Notes: a model not told the origin generated them from the letters alone. A DNA stretch of 64,000 nucleotides from Halalkalibacter suaedae (GCF_017939705.1 NZ_JAGKSQ010000001.1:765238-829237); one strand, 5' to 3'. Positions 53,303 to 63,180 are shown, counted from the first letter of the stretch. Numbers and translations: made by a program.

Positions 53303-53740
53303 ATGCGTAAAACCTTAATCCTATTTACTATATTTTTTTCTTTACTACTGAGTGGCTGTTCCTTATTGGAGGATGTTAATCAGTCCTTAGACTATGTTAC
53401 TGAAGCTACAGAATATATTAACACCTGGAATGACTTTGGACAGGAAGCCCCACAGATGATCCAAGAAGCAATAGGTAATCCCGAAGTCAAAGCTGAATTA
53501 GAAGAAACATTAGCGGTTATGTTAACGGAAATTGAAGACTTTAGTCAAACAGAGGTTCCAGTAATAGCAGAAGACATCCATCAACAAGTAGTAGATCAAA
53601 GTGAACAAATTAAAGAATTGATCGAAAGCAACATGACAAATGGCGAAGTGGCACTCGAGAAATTAGAAAACTCTCAACTACTGCAGAAAATTAATGAATT
53701 AACAGAGTTAGTGAACCTACTTGAGGATTTAGGCGTGTAG
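53303..53740 (+). CDS. DUF6376-like lipoprotein
   Basis: 145 aa. A lipobox (LLLSGC) puts the lipidated Cys at residue 19. The mature part is helical and acidic (SLDYVTEATEYINTWNDF, IEDFSQTEVPVIAEDIH), in line with my memory of the DUF6376 family of Bacillus lipoproteins. ACAGGAGG precedes the ATG. It is the second gene of the unit controlled by the yybP-ykoY riboswitch. A role at the membrane surface in manganese stress is an inference from that control only. Confidence 0.8.
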   Translation: MRKTLILFTIFFSLLLSGCSLLEDVNQSLDYVTEATEYINTWNDFGQEAPQMIQEAIGNPEVKAELEETLAVMLTEIEDFSQTEVPVIAEDIHQQVVDQSEQIKELIESNMTNGEVALEKLENSQLLQKINELTELVNLLEDLGV

Positions 53741-53762
53741 CGGGGACGGGGCGGGAGACGGG

Positions 53763-53782
53763 GGGACGGTTCTCGCGTTTCC
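53763..53782 (+). repeat. REP-like element 8
   Basis: A perfect copy of GGGACGGTTCTCGCGTTTCC, preceded by a GC-rich run of degraded starts (CGGGGACGGGGCGGGAGACG) between 53740 and 53762. Confidence 0.9.
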
Positions 53783-53825
53783 GACATGTCGCATGAAGAG
53801 CGATTGAGTAGTTTTGGAGTTGTAT

Positions 53826-53880
53826 GAAGAAGTAGCCACCCAACTCTTTGGTAGGAGTGCTGGGCAGTTACTTCTTTTTT
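53826..53880. terminator. AAGTAACCACCC-type terminator, copy 3
   Basis: AAGAAGTAGCCACCCA pairs with TGGGCAGTTACTTCTT, then T6. Together with the preceding CGCATGAAGAGCG block it is repeated at 54873-54979, on the other side of array H. Confidence 0.88.
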
Positions 53881-53884
53881 GTTA

Positions 53885-54815
53885 AAAAATGATCTAATCT
53901 AACTAACTTCCAGCCATTTCTCAATCCTTTTCCCAGAAGAAGACCTCCCTCACGACCAGATCAAGCTGTTTAACAAAGGAACAGCTTCGGTTATGAGCCA
54001 ACTAGCGACACTTATGAGCGGGATTGGCTATGTTATGAGCGGAAACTGATACTTTATGAGCCGAATATTCACTATTATGAGCGGGACCTAAACAACGGCT
54101 GGCTTTTCATTCACTAATCACTGAAAATTTATCTAATCTAACTAACCTCCAGCCATTTCTCAGTCCTTTTCCCAGAAGAAGACCTCCCTCACGATTAGAT
54201 CAAGCTGTTTAACAAAGGCATAGCTTCGGTTATGAGCCAACTAGCGACACTTATGAGCGGGATTGGCTATGTTATGAGCGGGATCTGATAGGTTATGAGC
54301 CAAGTTTCCACTTTTATGAGCGGGACCCAAACACCGGCTGGCTTTTCATTCACTAATCACTGAAAATTCATCTAATCTAACTAACTTCCAGCCACTTCTC
54401 AGTCCTTTTCCCAGAAGAAGACCTCCCTCACGACTAGATCAAGCTGTTTAACAAAGGCATAGCTTCGGTTATGAGCCAACTAGCGACACTTATGAGCGGG
54501 ATTGGCTATGTTATGAGCGGGAACTGATAGGTTATGAGCCAAGTTTCCACTTTTATGAGCGGGACCCAAACAACGGCTGGCTTTTCATTCACTAATCACT
54601 GAAAATTGATCTAATCTAACTAACCTCCAGCCATTTCTCAATCCTTTTCCCAGAAGAAGACCTCCCTCACGACCAAATCAAGCTGTTTAACAAAGGAACA
54701 GCTTCGGTTATGAGCCAACTAGCGATACTTATGAGCGGGATTGGTTATGTTATGAGCCGGATCTGATAGTTATGAGCCGAAGTGCCACTATTATGAGCGG
54801 GGCCCACATGCTGTC
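53885..54815 (+). repeat. TTATGAGC array, locus H (4 units, 20 boxes)
   Basis: First boxes at 53991, 54230, 54469 and 54708; period exactly 239 bp. One step in unit 4 is 20 bp (54750 to 54770), the only other break in phase seen besides locus G. Leaders share GAAGACCTCCCTCACGA and TCAAGCTGTTTAACAAAGG. The whole array is bracketed by ~100-bp direct repeats that carry a terminator. Confidence 0.95.
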
Positions 54816-54925
54816 TGTCAATAGATCCATATTCATGTATAATGAAAGCAATTAATCTAAAATAAATCGTAGCTACATGCCGCATGAAGCTGAAGAGCGG
54901 CTGACCAATTTCAAGGTTCATACTG

Positions 54926-54979
54926 AAAAGAAGTAACCACCCACTCTTTGGTCAGAGTGATGGGCGGTTACTTCTTTTT
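54926..54979. terminator. AAGTAACCACCC-type terminator, copy 4
   Basis: AAGAAGTAACCACCCA pairs with TGGGCGGTTACTTCTT. It lies 35 bp before the hydrolase gene, so that gene's promoter must lie within or after it. Confidence 0.88.
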
Positions 54980-55013
54980 GTAAGTGACAAGCACTCATAT
55001 AAGGAGGATTTAC

Positions 55014-55640
55014 ATGAAAGGAACACAACACCTATTAATTGGAGGTGCGACCGGTGCTGCAATAGCTTTTATTAGAAACAATGATTTAATCGAAACTTCA
55101 CTTATTATTGGAGTCAGTTCATTCGCTAGCCTGGCACCTGATTTAGATACAAATGGCAAGCTATCAAGAAGAATGACTATTTCATATTCTCTTGTACGAA
55201 AATTAATTTTCTTACTAGGAGTGTGCCTCGCTGCCTACTTAATATTATATCAAAAACATGATTTATGGATAGGGGCTACTGTTTTAATTGCTTCTACTTT
55301 TGCTTCTATGCGTTTTATTAAACCGAAAACAATGAACATCGTAACATCATTGTGTTTCGTTGGTTTCGGAGTATACTTTTCCATCAGTTGGTTAGTTGGG
55401 TTAGGCATCTTTTTTGGGGTTGCTGCTTTCTCTCCACACCGTGGAATTACTCATAGCTTATTAGGACTTATTTATTTCACTTGGGTTGCCTCTATGTTCC
55501 AGTCCTATTACGAGCTCAATCATATATCGATCGCTGCATGCTTGGGGTATGCTTCTCATTTACTTCTCGACATGCGAGGGTTCTCTTACAACAAGCGTGG
55601 TGTCAAATGGTTTTATCCTATTTTATCCCGTGAGTGGTGA
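55014..55640 (+). CDS. YdjM/YfhP-type membrane-bound metal-dependent hydrolase family protein
   Basis: 208 aa from the ATG at 55014 with AAGGAGG in front. Four to five helices. The PF04307 signature is present as GTQHLLIGGATGAA at the start, SLAPDLDTNG, HRGITHSLLG and GYASHLLLDM, giving conserved His and Asp residues for metal. In Bacillus such proteins are uncharacterised; E. coli YdjM is LexA-regulated. Followed by a REP-like element and the RAYT gene. Confidence 0.88.
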   Translation: MKGTQHLLIGGATGAAIAFIRNNDLIETSLIIGVSSFASLAPDLDTNGKLSRRMTISYSLVRKLIFLLGVCLAAYLILYQKHDLWIGATVLIASTFASMRFIKPKTMNIVTSLCFVGFGVYFSISWLVGLGIFFGVAAFSPHRGITHSLLGLIYFTWVASMFQSYYELNHISIAACLGYASHLLLDMRGFSYNKRGVKWFYPILSREW

Positions 55641-55658
55641 AAAACATAGAAAAACATA

Positions 55659-55678
55659 GGGACGGTTCTCGCGTTTCC
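55659..55678 (+). repeat. REP-like element 9, left flank of the RAYT gene
   Basis: A perfect copy of GGGACGGTTCTCGCGTTTCC, 6 bp beyond the transposase stop and inverted relative to the copy at 56777. A half-copy (AAAACATAG) is duplicated just before it. Confidence 0.92.
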
Positions 55679-55684
55679 CCTACC

Positions 55685-56461
55685 TCACACCTTAGAAACA
55701 AGACTAGCAGAAACGCCCAAAATTCTTGCTGCCTGTCGTAGTGATAACCCGTCAATTTGCTTAATCTCTCGTAACAATTCGTTGCGGGACTCTCTGGGGA
55801 GGGTTTTTAGTTGGGGAATAGGGATTTCTCTTAGGATCTTTTGAATCTCGATCCGTGCCTCTTCATCGGAACATCTTCGCTTGTAGATCGGTTCATCAAG
55901 GCAGGCATCCTGATTAGGCCTCTCATTAAACTCTCGAAAATGATTTCGACTGATCTCTTGATTGTCAGAAAAGTATTTAAGTATAAAATCATCATTTAAG
56001 AGTCCCCGAGGATAAACCCTTCCCCCATAATATTCGTCGCAACTACTCCATTTCCAATTGGCCACCTCGTCGATCAAGCCTGCTTTCACAGGATTTTGAT
56101 GGATATACCTTACCACGGTCATTAGATAACTAATTGTCTCGACGTTCTCACTTTTGAATCGGTCCTGGAAAAGATGCCCTCTCACTTGATATTTCCAATT
56201 ATAGTAAGCTACGTAACTAATACCAATTCGCTTCATGGTCGCAGAGAGCGTCTCATCCCCCTCCCGCAACAGGATATGTACATGATTGCTCATCAAGCAC
56301 CATCCGTAGATTTCTATATTAGTATTATCTTTGTATTTCAGAAGGATTTCTAGATACTTGATTCGGTCCACGTCATCATGAAAAATATCCTGACCCGCAG
56401 ACCCTCTCCACATTACATGATATACTCCGGTCTTACTTATTTGCCTAGCTTCTCGAGGCAT
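55685..56461 (-). CDS. REP-associated tyrosine transposase (RAYT, Y1/HUH family)
   Basis: 258 aa from the ATG at 56461 (MPREAR, the usual RAYT start; the ATG at 56500 is the longer option). The HUH motif is MSNHVHIL, the catalytic-Tyr region reads YLMTVVRYIHQNPVKAGL, and NWKWSSCDEYYG follows, all typical of Y1 transposases. Residues about 225-258 add a helix-turn-helix (LREIKQIDGLSLRQAARILG). RAYTs are single-copy domesticated relatives of IS200/IS605 transposases that spread short REP sequences. The gene is flanked by inverted copies of the 20-bp element found elsewhere in the window, pointing to it as the source. Confidence 0.92.
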   Translation of the reverse strand: MPREARQISKTGVYHVMWRGSAGQDIFHDDVDRIKYLEILLKYKDNTNIEIYGWCLMSNHVHILLREGDETLSATMKRIGISYVAYYNWKYQVRGHLFQDRFKSENVETISYLMTVVRYIHQNPVKAGLIDEVANWKWSSCDEYYGGRVYPRGLLNDDFILKYFSDNQEISRNHFREFNERPNQDACLDEPIYKRRCSDEEARIEIQKILREIPIPQLKTLPRESRNELLREIKQIDGLSLRQAARILGVSASLVSKV

Positions 56462-56776
56462 CGCCACCACCAACTTTTTAGTATTTTTGTGCTGTGACAT
56501 AGACTGAAAAGGGGAAGTTGATACGTTTCATTTAAAAAAGTAAAATAGTGGTAATGCTAGTGTGAGAACGGACTTGTGTTTCTAGTGACTCAAGGTCATG
56601 GGGTTAGTATGATTTTTTCATATGTGGGGTTTGGTAGTACTTTGTAGATTGAAATGATATTGTAGTGTGATTGTAGAGCGAATTACAGGAGGGCGACTTT
56701 TTTTAAAGGTAGTACTTCTTGATTAATCATATATTATTTTCTTGATTAGTTCATTATTTTTATCAGCTTAATCGGA

Positions 56777-56796
56777 GGAAACATGAGAACCGTCCC
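56777..56796 (-). repeat. REP-like element 10, right flank of the RAYT gene
   Basis: GGAAACATGAGAACCGTCCC, inverse of the copy at 55659. The two copies bracket about 1.1 kb. The rest of the 56501-56829 gap is AT-rich with no gene. Confidence 0.9.
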
Positions 56797-56829
56797 TACG
56801 ATTATTTGTAAAATAGGGGGTCCATTCAC

Positions 56830-57360
56830 ATGAAAAACGATTTAGAAATAAAAAGCTTCGTAGTCAATCACATCCCAGAGCTTGGCTATTTAACCGATAG
56901 CCGTTCTCTCTATCTACCAATTGATGATCCATTGGCACCAATTGCTGTAAAAAAGGCATTAGAAAATGAAAATCATGAATATCTAGCAGGCTACATCCAA
57001 GTTAAACGAGGGAACGAAACCATCCTATCAGAAAACCATCCAACACAAGATCTATTTGAAACCTGGTCAGATTTGACGCATGTATTAACAGCTTCAACAG
57101 AAGACCAGTATGCCATTACCTTATTGGATTATCCAATTGATGTGACAATCAAAAGAGAAAAACAGGACTTTCTGTTTCAAGTGAAGGGTGAGTTTAACGA
57201 CACAGAGCACACTTCCTCCCTGATCCAAAAAGAGCACCTATTCGAGGCCATTTCCGCTGGGTTTAAAGACCTGATCACATTTTGCCAAAAAGAAAACTTT
57301 CATTTTGGTGAAGCGACATTATACCAGTCATCAGTGAGATTGTCAGAAGAATTAAGTTAA
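56830..57360 (+). CDS. Hypothetical soluble protein
   Basis: 176 aa; a GGGGG stretch 10 nt before the ATG serves as ribosome site. No signal or membrane helix. Mixed alpha/beta with FVVNHIPELGYLTDSRSLYL, YAITLLDYPIDVTIKREK and FEAISAGFKDLITFCQKE. No family was recognised; size and style fit orphan immunity-type or DUF proteins. Single gene with terminator. Confidence 0.65.
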   Translation: MKNDLEIKSFVVNHIPELGYLTDSRSLYLPIDDPLAPIAVKKALENENHEYLAGYIQVKRGNETILSENHPTQDLFETWSDLTHVLTASTEDQYAITLLDYPIDVTIKREKQDFLFQVKGEFNDTEHTSSLIQKEHLFEAISAGFKDLITFCQKENFHFGEATLYQSSVRLSEELS

Positions 57361-57400
57361 GAGGACAGGAATAGGTTGAAAATAATTTAATATTTTTGTT

Positions 57401-57439
57401 GAGAACCATCCTACTTCCTACGGAGACGGATGGTTTTCT
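57401..57439 (+). terminator. Terminator
   Basis: GAGAACCATCC pairs with GGATGGTTTTC, followed by TTGTCTT. Confidence 0.75.
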
Positions 57440-57591
57440 TGTCTTCTAGTATAATATTCTGGAAAGAACTTCTCTTAAGAGTTCAAGAATGTTCCCATGA
57501 TTATTACTGCCTTTTCTCAAAGGAAGAAGCATACCAACCCTTCGACAAATGGCGAGTGTTGCCAGTGAATTACAGTCTTTTATATTCTCCC

Positions 57592-58062
57592 TTATGTATA
57601 CTTACTTAATATCTCTTCAGGAATATGACAATAATCATCTGGACATCTAGCTAACCTATCCTGATGTTCTTCTGCACTTCTCACATAGTTTGTCAGAGGT
57701 AAGACTTCAACAACAATAAGATCATAATCATTCCTCTCACTAAGAAACGCCTTCGCCTCTTCCAAGTGCTCAGGCTTTTCACTATATACTCCTGTTCTGT
57801 ATTTCTTACCAACATCCTGTCCTTGTTTATTTAAACTGTATGGATCAATGATTTCAAAGAAATACCCCATTAATTCCTTAATCGTTACAACCGTCGGGTC
57901 AAATTCGGTCTTTACACATTCGGCATAGCCATCATACTCACCTTCAAGTGTATCACTTGTCCCATTCGCTCTTCCCGCTTCTGTGAACGTAACTCCAGGC
58001 AACGTTTTTATAAAAGCCTGGACACCCCATAAACAACCACCTGCAAAATAGATGACTTCCAT
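57592..58062 (-). CDS. msrA: Peptide-methionine (S)-S-oxide reductase MsrA
   Basis: 156 aa. The active site is FAGGCLWG with the nucleophilic Cys10 (most family members have GCFWG). YDGYAECVKTEFDP and YRTGVYSE match the MsrA core, and YVRSAEEHQDRL the conserved AEDYHQ-like segment. It reduces methionine-S-sulfoxide in proteins, with thioredoxin as likely partner. Somewhat shorter than the usual ~170 aa and without MsrB. AGGAGAG precedes the ATG. Single gene. Confidence 0.92.
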   Translation of the reverse strand: MEVIYFAGGCLWGVQAFIKTLPGVTFTEAGRANGTSDTLEGEYDGYAECVKTEFDPTVVTIKELMGYFFEIIDPYSLNKQGQDVGKKYRTGVYSEKPEHLEEAKAFLSERNDYDLIVVEVLPLTNYVRSAEEHQDRLARCPDDYCHIPEEILSKYT

Positions 58063-58139
58063 ATTGACTCTCCTCTCTATTAATCATAGTTTAGCAGAAA
58101 TAAGCAGATCGCATTGTTAATAATTCTTGTTATCTTATG

Positions 58140-59000
58140 GACCTTCCCCCGCTGTTTACCGACTCGGCCGGTTTCTCCTTTTATGAGCCGGATTGAGAGA
58201 TTTATGATCCAGATTCGCTATGTTATGAGCCGAATCTGCCACGTTATGAGCGGGTTTCACACTTTTATGAGCCGCACCAAAATCTCGGCTGGCTTTTCCA
58301 TTCATGTTGCTCTTTAAAATGAACGATTTTATAAAAGTTCCAGCCAATTTTCAGTTATTTTCTATGAAGAAGACCTCCACATAGCTGTGTTCAGCTGTTT
58401 ATTGAAGAGTGATTTTCTTTTATGAGCCGGATTGGGAGATTTATGATCCAGATTCGCTATGTTATGAGCCAAATCTACCACCTTATGAGCGAATTTCACA
58501 CTTTTATGAGCCGCACCAAAATCTCGGCTGGCTTTTCCATTCATGTTGCTCTTTAAAATGAACGATTTTATAAAAGTTCCAGCCAATTTTCAGTTTTTTT
58601 CTATGAAGAAGACCCCCTCATAGCTGTGTTCCGCTGTTTATTGAAGAGTGATTTTCTTTTATGAGCCGGATTGGGAGACTTATGATCCAGATTCGCTATG
58701 TTATGAGCCGAATCTGCCACGTTATGAGCGGATTTCACACTTTTATGAGCCGCACCAAAATCTCGGCTGGCTTTTCCATTCATGTTGCTCTTTAAAATGA
58801 ACGATTTTATAAAAACTCCAGCCAATTTTCAGTTTTTTTCTATGAAGAAGCCCCCCTCATAGCTGTGTTCAGCTATTTATTGAAGAGTGATTTTCTCTTA
58901 TGAGCCAGATTGGGAGATTTATGATCCAGATTCGCTATGTTATGAGCCAAATCTACCACCTTATGAGCGGGTTTCACACTTTTATGAGCCGCACCAAAAC
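58140..59000 (+). repeat. TTATGAGC array, locus I (4 units, 20 boxes)
   Basis: First boxes at 58181, 58420, 58659 and 58898; period exactly 239 bp. In all four units the second box reads TTATGATC in place of TTATGAGC, so the units have been homogenised after that change. The last unit loses GGCTGG and runs into a terminator. Apparent ORFs on the minus strand (AHKxxxx heptads) are by-products. Confidence 0.95.
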
Positions 59001-59006
59001 ATTGGA

Positions 59007-59058
59007 CAAAAAAGGGAGCTGCCTCCATTAAGTATGGCCGAGGCAGCTCCCTTTTTTA
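59007..59058. terminator. Terminator of the PL11 lyase gene
   Basis: AAAAAAGGGAGCTGCCT and AGGCAGCTCCCTTTTTT form a strong stem. The same terminator, in the same context, recurs at 63773-63831. Confidence 0.93.
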
Positions 59059-59078
59059 TTTTATTACTTCTTTAGAAA

Positions 59079-59098
59079 GAAACATGAGAACCGTCCCC
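59079..59098 (-). repeat. REP-like element 11 (inverse orientation)
   Basis: GAAACATGAGAACCGTCCCC between the terminator and the lyase stop codon. Confidence 0.88.
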
Positions 59099-59108
59099 AC
59101 GTCTACGT

Positions 59109-62100
59109 CTACTTCTTCCCTTTCTTCTTCCCTTTACCCTTCTTCTCATCCGGATCATTCGTATACGTCACATCTGGTGTCTCCAACTCACCAGCCAGCA
59201 CTTGCTCCCTAATGTCTTCACCTAGATAGAATCCTAGATGAGGCGGCTGATTATAAGCTGAGTTTTGCCATGCGACTCCCATGCGGTACACGGTGTCATG
59301 CATGAGTGTGTACATTCTGTAATCAGTCGGAATCGTTGTGCTATGAATGCGAAGCTCAGAGCTATCCGTTGTCGGGAGTAGCACTTCTTCACGCCAGTCA
59401 CCAAGGATATCCGCAGATAAGGTTGGTGTTGCTTTTGTTCCATTGCTACTCATCACGCCGTCAAATTGGCGAACGAGCTCCGATTTACCTGTTTTTTCGT
59501 TATATTTTGTGATCCTAGTATCATCTAATAACTCGTGTAACAGATCACCAGTCCAATAGGTTTTGAAGTTCACCGACAATCCTGCATCTCTAAAGCTGTC
59601 GTCTACAAGTCCTGTTTGAACGTTGTAGATGCCTCCGCCTGTTTCAGGAGTATGGCCACCCGTTCCCCAGAATTCATAGCCAGGTGCTGATGTAATGTTT
59701 GCTGCGACACCACGGCCTGCATCGACATATGCATAATACGATTGTAATGTTTCACCAGTCGCCCCGTCATGAAGTTCGACAGATGCAACGGCTGGGTCCT
59801 CATGAACACCAAACACATGTAATCCTTCACGGTCTGGATCAAACGCACCGACATGAAGGGCATCGCCATGTGAGCCTTTTTCACGATACATTTCCCCGTC
59901 CATCGCATAGAGGATGCTTCCGTCTTCGTCTAATGTTAACGAACCAGCAATGACTTCATCAAAGCCATCATTGTCGACATCGCCTGTTGATAAACTATGG
60001 TACCCTAATCTGCCACCGCGGCCTTCTTCATCTGAATCAAATGTCCACTCTTCCACTAGCTTGCCTTCAACTAAGCTCATGGCAACAAATGTGGTTCTTC
60101 CATAGTAACCACGGCCATAAAGGGCACTTGGCTTTTCACCATCAAGATAAGCAACCCCTGATAAGAAACGGTCTGAACGGTTATGCCATGTATCGCCCCA
60201 AGATGCTACATCTCCGAGCGGGAATGCATAATCAATCGTATCAATCACTTTACCTGTTTCCCCGTTAAATACCGAGATGTACTCAGGTCCACCGTACACA
60301 TGACCTGCTTCATTCACCCACTTGCCATCATCTTCAGCATTTCCAATTACACTCATTACTTTTTCACTATCAAATTTGCCATCAGTCACGCCATAAGATG
60401 TCGTGGCATCTGCTGTTTTAATAAGGAATTCACTCTTTCCATTCCCATCAAAGTCAGCGACAATAAATTGGTTGTAATGTGCACCTGATGTAAGGTTATG
60501 CCCCATGTTAATCCGCCATAAAAGCGTTCCATCAAGCTTATAAGCATCGAAAATCGTTGGTCCTGTCATGCCTTGCTGTGAACTATCAATCGCATTGGAT
60601 GGATACCATTTTACGATGACTTCATACTCGCCATCGCCATCTAAATCACCAACACCAGAGTCATTGACACTATACGTGTAGTCCCCTGTTGCCGTCGTTC
60701 CACCTTCAGGCTTTTGCATCGGGATTGAAAGGTAGTCTGTACTTGATGCTCTCACTTTATGTTTTTCCTTTTTCTTTTTCTTCTTCTTACCATCCACTAA
60801 GGTTTCGACTGTATACTTTGTTCCAGGTGTCCCGTCTGGATCAACAAAGTTTGTGACAGTCAAAGGCTCATCATTTAACTTCTTCCCACCACGATACACA
60901 TTAAATGTCACGTCTTGGTCGTATTCATCAATTAACAAGCGCCAGCTAATAAAAATCCCATCCTCTGAATTAATAGCAACCACGCTTCGGTCTAACCATT
61001 CCATTTGACGTGCGTTCTCAGGTGGAGCTAGACGATTATAGACATATAACTGAGCTGAACGCTCGAAATCATTTTGAACGCCATCGGTCTCCGCTAGTGT
61101 TCCATTAAATTCATAAACACCAGGCTCGCTTGGATTCCAAGCTGCTCCAACTTCAGCCCATTCACTTACTGCCACTTCTTGCTTGCTGTTATCAGCTAGT
61201 GTGACAGTAACCGTTTCTGGTAAACCAATCGATGAAAGGTCTTCCGTTGTTTCATTTACATAGACACGATGATAGGAAAGTTGATCTACTTTTGTAATCG
61301 TGTTATCAGCAATCGGGACACTATAGATGCCGACGTTATCTAAGTATGTTGTCCACGTGTGATTATTCCCCGACGTACGCATCCCAACTAAACGAAGCGT
61401 TGAAATCGAACCATCAAACGCAACTCCTTCTAATGAAGACGTGTACTCTTCATCAATACCTAAATCCTGATTTTCAAGAGAAACCGTTACTTCGTTCGCA
61501 ATTAAATCGAACCCAACCTCAATGTCGTACCACGCTTCTGGATCCGTAATTGCAGTCTGTACAGGTGCTTGACCTCCTGCAAAATACGAAAGTGGAGCAT
61601 TATTTGTATTATTTAATGTAAAGACGGTATTACCAGAGCTATCCATGATTCGGAATTCACCGCCATTTTCGTATGCACGGTCCCCTTTATCATTGTTCTT
61701 TCCTGGATACCAATCAAAGGCTACGAGCATTTCTGCCCCTTTTACAGCAGAATCAAAGGTCTTCGTTGCCACACGGCCACCGGATTGATGCGATACTGTA
61801 TTGCAGCTTTGGCGTCGTGTTTCCTGCAACATCCTCCTTGTTAATCGAAAGGGTTGCAGCTGCAGTTGTGAAGCCCCAGTTGACAGGAACCACTTCAACC
61901 ACATCACCGAAATCACTATAATAGACACCCTCGTACCCACCAATTTCAGGCATTCCACCTGCTTCCGCAACCGTTACAGTCACTTCTGACTTGATGTCAT
62001 TGCCGTTTGTCACATTTGGTACATCCTCTGTATTTAAAACACCTGTAAATGTATACGTACCATTCGCCGCTGGATCATAGTCAACACTATCCCATCCAAC

Positions 62101-62988
62101 GCCGACCTCGACGACAACATCATTTTCAAGCTGTACATCAACAGCACTTGGGAAAAATGAAATCACATCTTCCTTCGCCACATTTTTTGGAACGGTAAAT
62201 GCTGTTTCAAATGCAGATACAATGGACACGATATTTTGCTCACCTTGAGCTGGTGCAGGTTCAGCAGAGCCATGAATCGTTACATTGTCCAGCCCTGTAA
62301 CAAAACTCAAATTATTTCCGCCAGCACGGTTCCCATCAATCGAAACCTCGGCAATTTGGTTCACATAGTTGATCGTACTAAGATCGATATCCGCAGCAGA
62401 AAAGCTCGCTGTTTCATCTGCTTTATCCTTCATCGAAAGTGAAACACTTTCATTATTAAAATCAAATAACACTTCAACTGTTAACCAGCTTCCATCTGTA
62501 CTAATCCCAGTCACAGCAGTATCATTCGATAAATCTGTTCCAGTCGTCCCAACGCCATACTTGATCTCTCCATCCGTTCCGCCTGCTTTAACGATACGGA
62601 AAATTGGATTTCCGTTGATATCGTTAAACTGAACTTGACTGGAGTTTAACTCAGTGGATACAGTCTCTGGCTTCCAATCAAAGGTAAAAAGAACCTCTGA
62701 GTTATTTGTTGATTCCGCAAGCGTCTTGGTGATGCTACGTTCTCCACTCCCCGCACCAGTCGCACGTAAGTATTGATTCCCAGCCTCATCAGCTGTCACA
62801 ACAGCCTCCGCACCGCCACCAGGTGAGAATCCCCATGCATCGCCATCTTCAAAATCAGTCTCAGCCAACACAGAATACGTATCTGTATTTGTAGTCTCCA
62901 CCGCTAAAGCGTACGAAAAATTAGAAAAAATCAGTAAAAACGCTGTAAATAATGCAAATAGCCTCTTCGAATTCCTTGATATCCTCAT
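59109..62988 (-). pseudogene. Frameshifted secreted PL11 rhamnogalacturonan lyase
   Basis: Two overlapping frames join into one ~1290-aa protein if a single base is removed near 61808; total length (3880 bp) is one base over a multiple of three. N-terminal half (62988 to about 61790): signal peptide, a jelly-roll carbohydrate module (SVLAETDFEDGDAWGF...), then a Big_4-like Ig domain. After the shift a second jelly-roll (GGRVATKTFDSAV...), another Ig domain (VYVNETTEDLSSIGLPETVT), a fibronectin-like part and the PL11 beta-propeller (GVGDLDGDGEYEVIVKWYPS, GDVDNDGFDEVIAG, LSADILGDWREEVLLP). PL11 enzymes (YesW/YesX) cut the rhamnogalacturonan-I backbone of pectin. Odd: poly-lysine stretches (DGKKKKKKKEKHK and the C-terminus). 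A cre site lies upstream. Could also be a sequencing error. Confidence 0.85.
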
Positions 62989-63112
62989 GCTTCAATTTCA
63001 CTCCCTATGGATAAGATAATGTCTTCACCTTGCCAAAGAAAAGATTGACGCTGAAATTGACCTCTTTACCCATTCACCTCCTCAGTTTTTCTTTTAGATG
63101 GCACACCCGTGT

Positions 63113-63127
63113 TGTAAACGCTTCCAT
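63113..63127 (-). promoter_or_regulatory. CcpA cre site before the PL11 lyase
   Basis: On the minus strand ATGGAAGCGTTTACA, a full match to the cre consensus WTGNAANCGNWNNCW. It lies 125 bp before the lyase start, which fits carbon catabolite repression of a pectin-degrading gene. Confidence 0.75.
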
Positions 63128-63134
63128 ATAGTCA

Positions 63135-63180
63135 CAAAAAAAAGCAACTTGATGCTACTTTTAACCTCATCAGTTGCTCT
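63135..63180 (-). terminator. Hairpin upstream of the lyase promoter region
   Basis: AGCAACTTGATG pairs with CATCAGTTGCT, followed on the minus strand by eight T. It would shield the lyase gene from transcription entering from the right. Confidence 0.8.

Noticed and set aside
55685..56796. RAYT locus as an active IS200/IS605 element
   Set aside because: No tnpB or omega-RNA partner and no IS end hairpins; the gene has the RAYT start and C-terminal helix-turn-helix instead.
58156..58825. Minus-strand ORFs with AHKxxxx heptads
   Set aside because: Same periodic artefact on the reverse strand of locus I.
59109..61970. 953-aa frame as an independent gene with its own start
   Set aside because: Its first ~60 residues are the out-of-frame translation of the upstream domain; homologous sequence begins only after the frameshift.
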